From a bacterium (GTDB lineage: Bacteria > Patescibacteriota > Minisyncoccia > Moranbacterales > UBA2206): a DNA stretch of 44,664 nucleotides. The stretch is taken from assembly GCA_021788105.1 (NCBI GenBank), contig JAJYKZ010000007.1, forward strand, positions 1 to 44,664, in the 5' to 3' direction. Both the position numbers and the translations under genes were made by a program. The first letter of the stretch is position 1. Every line of letters starts with the position of its first letter. Shown in pieces: positions 40,040 through 44,664 of the stretch. The notes under the pieces were generated by a model that did no database searches, was not told the DNA's origin, and saw only the letters and a program-made list of their open reading frames with translations.

Positions 40040-41425
40040 ATGTACAGCGTCATTCTTTGCGGCGGATCGGGCACCCGGCTCTGGCCGCTTTCTCGAAAAA
40101 ATTTTCCCAAGCAATTCCTGAAACTTTACAGCGACAAATCCCTGCTCCAAGAAACTTTCCTGCGGATGAAAAAAGTTTCCGATCCGAAAAATATTTATCT
40201 TATTACGAATTATGAAGGATACTTCAATGTCCTGAATCAGATAAAAGAAATTTATCCCAAAATAAAAAAAGAGCAGGTTTTGATCGAACCGGCATCGCTC
40301 AACACTGCGCCTGCCATCGCTTTAGCGATGAAATATTTGGTTTCTCAAGAAAAAATACGGCGGGACGCGCCGGTAATTATCGTACCGTCCGACCACAGCA
40401 TCGCCAGCGTCAAAAATTTCGTCAGCATCGTCAGATCGGCGGCAAAAAAAGTCGGCGGAAATATTGGAACGATCGGCATCACGCCGACTGCTCCGGAAAC
40501 CGGCTATGGTTACATAAAAAAAGGATCGGGAGAACGCGGCTATTTCAAAGTTTCAGAATTTAAAGAGAAGCCCGACCGCGAAACCGCAGAAAAATATTTG
40601 GCTTCCGGCGACTATGTCTGGAACAGCGGCATGTATATCTTCAATGAAAAAACTTTTTCCAAAGAACTTAAGAAATACGCCCCGAAAATTTTCAATGCTT
40701 ATTCAAAAAAATATGAAACTTTCGCAAAGGAATTTAAAAAGCTTCCTTCGGTCGCAATCGATGTCGCCATTTCGGAAAAATCCAAAAAAGTCGTCGTGTT
40801 CGAAGGCGATTTCGGCTGGAGCGATATCGGTTCGTTTGATGCATTGTCCGAACTGATACAGGAAAAAGGCATCAGCCAAAAACAGCACGTCCTTATCGAT
40901 TCAAAAGATGTTTTTGTCCACTCTTCCAATGGTCGGCTTATTGCCACGGCCGGCGTTGACAATTTGCATATCATAGAAAACAACGACTGCATCTTGATCT
41001 CTCAAAAAGGCAGAAGCGAGGATGTTAAAAAGGTAGTTAAATTTCTTCAAGAGAAAGATTACAAGGAAATAAACCACAACGTGGTCGGTTACCGCCCTTG
41101 GGGAAAATACGAAGTTTTGATCGACGATGCCAACCACAAAGTAAAAAAGCTCGTCGTTTACCCGGGAGCATCGCTCTCTTTGCAATCGCACAAGCACCGC
41201 TCCGAACATTGGATCGTAGTCCGCGGAACAGCCGCCGTGATTAATGGCGATAAGGAAATAAAGCTCAAAGAAAATGAGAGCACTTACATTCCGGCCGCCC
41301 ACAAACACCGCCTTTCCAATCCCGGCAAGACAGATTTGGAAATCATTGAAGTCCAAACCGGAAATTATTTTGGAGAAGACGATATTGAACGTTACGATGA
41401 CGTTTACAATCGGATTGAAAATTAG
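40040..41425 (+). CDS. Mannose-1-phosphate guanylyltransferase / mannose-6-phosphate isomerase
   Basis: ILCGGSGTRLWPLSRKNFPKQFL, WNSGMYIF, C-terminal cupin HKHRSEHWIVVRGTA. Confidence 0.95.
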   Translation: MYSVILCGGSGTRLWPLSRKNFPKQFLKLYSDKSLLQETFLRMKKVSDPKNIYLITNYEGYFNVLNQIKEIYPKIKKEQVLIEPASLNTAPAIALAMKYLVSQEKIRRDAPVIIVPSDHSIASVKNFVSIVRSAAKKVGGNIGTIGITPTAPETGYGYIKKGSGERGYFKVSEFKEKPDRETAEKYLASGDYVWNSGMYIFNEKTFSKELKKYAPKIFNAYSKKYETFAKEFKKLPSVAIDVAISEKSKKVVVFEGDFGWSDIGSFDALSELIQEKGISQKQHVLIDSKDVFVHSSNGRLIATAGVDNLHIIENNDCILISQKGRSEDVKKVVKFLQEKDYKEINHNVVGYRPWGKYEVLIDDANHKVKKLVVYPGASLSLQSHKHRSEHWIVVRGTAAVINGDKEIKLKENESTYIPAAHKHRLSNPGKTDLEIIEVQTGNYFGEDDIERYDDVYNRIEN

Positions 41426-41665
41426 TCATTGACTTATTTGTATAATTGGTGTATCATTAAAGCACACTTGAATTCTTCGCTCAAACAAGGCTTTATATTA
41501 GACTTTTTTAATATAATCACTTTTAATCTCTTTTTTGATTTTTTATTCAATGCTGCTTTGCGCAGTTTCGCGTTCCAGTGTTTTAAAAAATAATAATTAA
41601 CTTCACAAAACCAGAGTTTGTTTTTCTTTGTAATTTTAAATTATAAGACAAGCTCAAAAAAAAAT

Positions 41666-43465
41666 ATGTTTAAAAAAACAATAACCGCGGCAACTCCGAT
41701 CCAACCGAATGATTCGGAAAAAACTGCCGCTCAAACGATTCATTCGCCTAAACGCGAAACAAGTCCGGTGCAGATGCGGACAGGAAACAATTATTCCAAA
41801 AACAATCTGCGCATCATTCCTCTGGGCGGATTGGAAGAAGTCGGCCGCAACATGACCGTTTTTGAATACGGCCAGGATATTATCATCGTCGATATGGGAT
41901 TGCAATTCCCCGACGAAGACATGCCGGGAATCGATTACATCATTCCCGACACCACCTATCTCAAAGGAAAAGAAAAGAATATCCGCGGCGTGCTCATTAC
42001 CCATGGCCACTACGACCACATCGGCGCCATTCCGCACATCATGGAAAAAATCGGCAATCCGCCGATCTATATGACCGAACTGACGCGCGGAATAGTAATG
42101 AAGAGGCAAGATGATTTCAAAGACAAAGCGCCTTTGAACATCCACACCGTCCGCAAGACCGACCGTATCCGCCTAGGATCTTTCAATGTGGAATTTTTTC
42201 ACGTCAACCACACGATCCCGGACGCCGTCGGCTTAGCCATCACTTCTCCGGTCGGAACAATAATTCATACCGGCGATTTCAAATTCGATCATTCCCCGAT
42301 TTCCGACGCGCCGGCCGATGTAGCTAAAATTGCCAGATTGGGAAGTGAAAATATTTTGGCATTGATGTCCGATTCGACCGATTCCCAAACGCCGGGCTAC
42401 TCCATTTCGGAATCGAAGATTGCCAAATCCATGGACGAAATATTCGAACATACCGAGGGGCGCTTGATCATCGCGACGTTCGCCGCTCTCATCAGCCGTA
42501 TCCAATCGGTCGTTTCTGCCGCGGAAAAACACGGACGCAAAGTGGCGGTCGACGGCTACTCGATGCGGACCAACGTCGAAATCGCTAAAAATTTGGGATA
42601 TTTGCAAACCAAAAAGAACACTTTGATTCCGATCAATAAGGTTAATGAATATCCGGACAACAAAGTCGTTATTCTCTGCACCGGTGCCCAAGGCGAATCC
42701 AACGCGGTCTTAATGAGAATCGTTAATGGCGAACATAGATTTGTAAAAGTCCACAAAGACGACACGTTTATCTTTTCTTCCTCGGTTATTCCGGGAAATG
42801 AGCGGACAGTCCAGGCCTTGATGGACGCCATCTATCGCAAGGACGCCAAAGTGATTCACTATAAAATGATGGACGTGCACGCCGGAGGCCACGCCCGCCA
42901 AGAAGATTTAAAAATGATGATCAACCTCGTCCGGCCGAAATATCTGCTTCCGATCCACGGCAACTATTTTATGCTCAAACTCCACGGCGAGCTGGGCGTC
43001 TCGGTCGGCATGGATCCGAAAAATATTCTGATCGGCGGCAACGGAAAAGTTTTTGAATTCGATTACCGCGGCAACGGAAAAGTGATCGACGAAAAAATTT
43101 CCACGAATTATGTTATGGTGGACGGATTGGGCGTCGGTGACATCGGTGAAGTAGTTCTGCGCGACCGCCAAGTCCTAGCCCAAGATGGAATGTTTGTCAT
43201 TACCGTCATCATCGACAGCAAGACCAAGAAGATCATCGGCAAACCGCAAGTGACTTCCCGCGGATTCATCTTTGTTAAAGAAAATTTCGACTTGGTCAAT
43301 GCGACCAAGAAAAAAGTCGAGGAAGTCGTCGAACAGAAAACTTCCGCCGACCTGGCCGTCAACTGGGACTATGTCAAAAACAACATCCGCGAAGTGGTCG
43401 GCTCGTTCTTGTATTCAAAAACACAGAGAAGGCCGATGGTTTTACCGGTGGTTATTGAGGTATAA
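41666..43465 (+). CDS. rnj: Ribonuclease J
   Basis: LGGLEEVGRNMTVFEYGQDIIIVDMGLQFPDEDMPGIDYIIPD, THGHYDHIGAIPHI, HAGGHARQEDLKMMINLVRPKYLLPIHG; start set at MFKKT. Confidence 0.93.
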   Translation: MFKKTITAATPIQPNDSEKTAAQTIHSPKRETSPVQMRTGNNYSKNNLRIIPLGGLEEVGRNMTVFEYGQDIIIVDMGLQFPDEDMPGIDYIIPDTTYLKGKEKNIRGVLITHGHYDHIGAIPHIMEKIGNPPIYMTELTRGIVMKRQDDFKDKAPLNIHTVRKTDRIRLGSFNVEFFHVNHTIPDAVGLAITSPVGTIIHTGDFKFDHSPISDAPADVAKIARLGSENILALMSDSTDSQTPGYSISESKIAKSMDEIFEHTEGRLIIATFAALISRIQSVVSAAEKHGRKVAVDGYSMRTNVEIAKNLGYLQTKKNTLIPINKVNEYPDNKVVILCTGAQGESNAVLMRIVNGEHRFVKVHKDDTFIFSSSVIPGNERTVQALMDAIYRKDAKVIHYKMMDVHAGGHARQEDLKMMINLVRPKYLLPIHGNYFMLKLHGELGVSVGMDPKNILIGGNGKVFEFDYRGNGKVIDEKISTNYVMVDGLGVGDIGEVVLRDRQVLAQDGMFVITVIIDSKTKKIIGKPQVTSRGFIFVKENFDLVNATKKKVEEVVEQKTSADLAVNWDYVKNNIREVVGSFLYSKTQRRPMVLPVVIEV

Positions 43466-43529
43466 ACTTATCTTTCCTTAATTCCCCCTCTCATTTTTAA
43501 GGAGAGAGCTAGGGATGAGGTTGAAACTG

Positions 43530-43560
43530 TAGGGTACGCAGATCTGCGTACCCTATTTTT
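43530..43560 (+). terminator. Perfect 26-bp palindrome TAGGGTACGCAGATCTGCGTACCCTA followed by T run; terminator for RNase J
   Basis: Read directly; overlaps the stop codon of the convergent RT gene. Confidence 0.75.
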
Positions 43561-44664
43561 TAAGGCTTAACGATACTGTCAGCCCGATTATTTCAGTTCC
43601 AATTTTCCTTCCTTTGCAATACTTCAAAACCCCTGAATAAGACTGCAAACTTTGATTGAATAATTCTTTTGAAATCAGGTCTTTCTGAAAATCCATATAT
43701 TTCTTCTGCAACTTTTTTAGTATTCTCCTTTTCGTTTTCGTCCGCAAAACCCTGTGATGCGGCAGAACGACATAACCGAGAAAGTCAATTCCTTGCCGAT
43801 ATTTTCGCAGAATGATTTTATTTGGATGCAAGTTCAACTTCAGGCTTTCTCGCAAGAATTTATCAACAACCGGAATAAGGTTACGCAAATAATCTTCATT
43901 ATCGCTCAAAATTATAAAATCATCGCAGTATCGCAAATAATATTTCACTTTCAGGTTGTGTTTTACAAACTGATCGAGTTCATTTAAATAAATATTGGCA
44001 AATAATTGGCTAGTCACATTGCCTAAAGGTAAGCCCTTTTTAAAACTGCGTATTATTTTTTCAATTAGCCAAATGGTTTTTTCATCTTGAATTTTCTTCC
44101 GGATTAATTTCAGCAATATCTCCTGATCCACTGAATAAAAAAATTTTCTGATGTCGCATTTTAATGCGAATATGGTTTTGGAATTGTTCCGGCTTGCTTT
44201 TCGGAAAAATTTTTCCAAACGATTTACCGCTTTATGCGTTCCTTTATCAATCCGGCAAGAATAGGAATCAAAAATAAAAGATTCGTCGAAAATTTTATAA
44301 AGTATTCTGAAAATCGCATGATGCAAAACCCTGTCCCGAACTGTAGCTTTGTGAATTCTTCGCAGTTTTGGATCGCAAACGTTGAATACGGTATAATGGA
44401 AATGTCGGTAAGTTTTGGATTTCAGTTCTTGATGTAATTGAAAAATATTATCTTCAAGCCGAGATTTGAATTGCAGCACATCTGCTTTTTTGAGTTTGCC
44501 ATCACTGAATTCCTGCCAGGCAAGAAAAAGATTTTTCAAAGAAATAATTTCCGCAGAAATATTTTGTTTTAATTCTTTATTTTTTCCGTCTAGGGCAATT
44601 TTGCCTCTGACATAATATTCAAATTCATGAATACCTTTAGCGCCCCCCCCCCCGAGGTTCTGAC
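43553..44664 (-). CDS. Reverse transcriptase, DGR-like (5' end runs off the window)
   Basis: CDIRKFFYSVD, GLPLGNVTSQLFANIYLNELDQFV, YLRYCDDFIILS, FLGYVVLPHHRVL; frame open upstream of the TTG at 44539 to the window edge. Confidence 0.85.
   Translation of the reverse strand, partial: QNLGGGGAKGIHEFEYYVRGKIALDGKNKELKQNISAEIISLKNLFLAWQEFSDGKLKKADVLQFKSRLEDNIFQLHQELKSKTYRHFHYTVFNVCDPKLRRIHKATVRDRVLHHAIFRILYKIFDESFIFDSYSCRIDKGTHKAVNRLEKFFRKASRNNSKTIFALKCDIRKFFYSVDQEILLKLIRKKIQDEKTIWLIEKIIRSFKKGLPLGNVTSQLFANIYLNELDQFVKHNLKVKYYLRYCDDFIILSDNEDYLRNLIPVVDKFLRESLKLNLHPNKIILRKYRQGIDFLGYVVLPHHRVLRTKTKRRILKKLQKKYMDFQKDLISKELFNQSLQSYSGVLKYCKGRKIGTEIIGLTVSLSLKK

Noticed and set aside
43466-43552. DGR template repeat downstream of the RT
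   Set aside because: The region is short and dominated by a palindromic terminator; no A-biased partner repeat was seen in the window.

Overview
A 44.7 kb window of bacterial chromosome. Gene content and style (type IV pilus locus, VirB2-like small pilin, SecG, very large surface protein, small genome features) suggest a Patescibacteria/CPR-type organism, but that is inference. Main content: (i) a minus-strand type IV pilus operon (PilB, PilC, prepilin-like proteins, PilM, PilN, PilO) with a response regulator and a histidine kinase; (ii) a ~2,270-aa membrane-anchored surface protein with kelch-like repeats and fibronectin-III-like domains; (iii) speD; (iv) an excision-repair cluster with two full-length uvrA paralogues, uvrC and uvrB; (v) a PaaX-like regulator flanked by two near-identical 34-bp palindromes; (vi) a DsbA-like protein, a DUF4116-like protein, a VirB2-like pilin, SecG, an ABC substrate-binding protein, a cupin phosphoglucose isomerase, a mannose-1-phosphate guanylyltransferase, RNase J, and an edge-truncated DGR-like reverse transcriptase. 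The most interesting unexplained signal is a non-coding locus at about 31233-31475 (minus strand). It appears to hold two tandem small RNAs, each with its own sigma70-like promoter and intrinsic terminator. The second has the exact 73-nt geometry of a tRNA but non-canonical D and T loops (GUGC instead of GUUC). The first carries a 15-nt stretch complementary to the second's anticodon-arm/T-arm side. Other signals: poly-G tracts in a promoter spacer and in the RT reading frame, short repeat elements inserted in frame in several genes, and a palindromic RPE-like repeat inside the giant protein gene. All calls come from reading the sequence; no database search was run.
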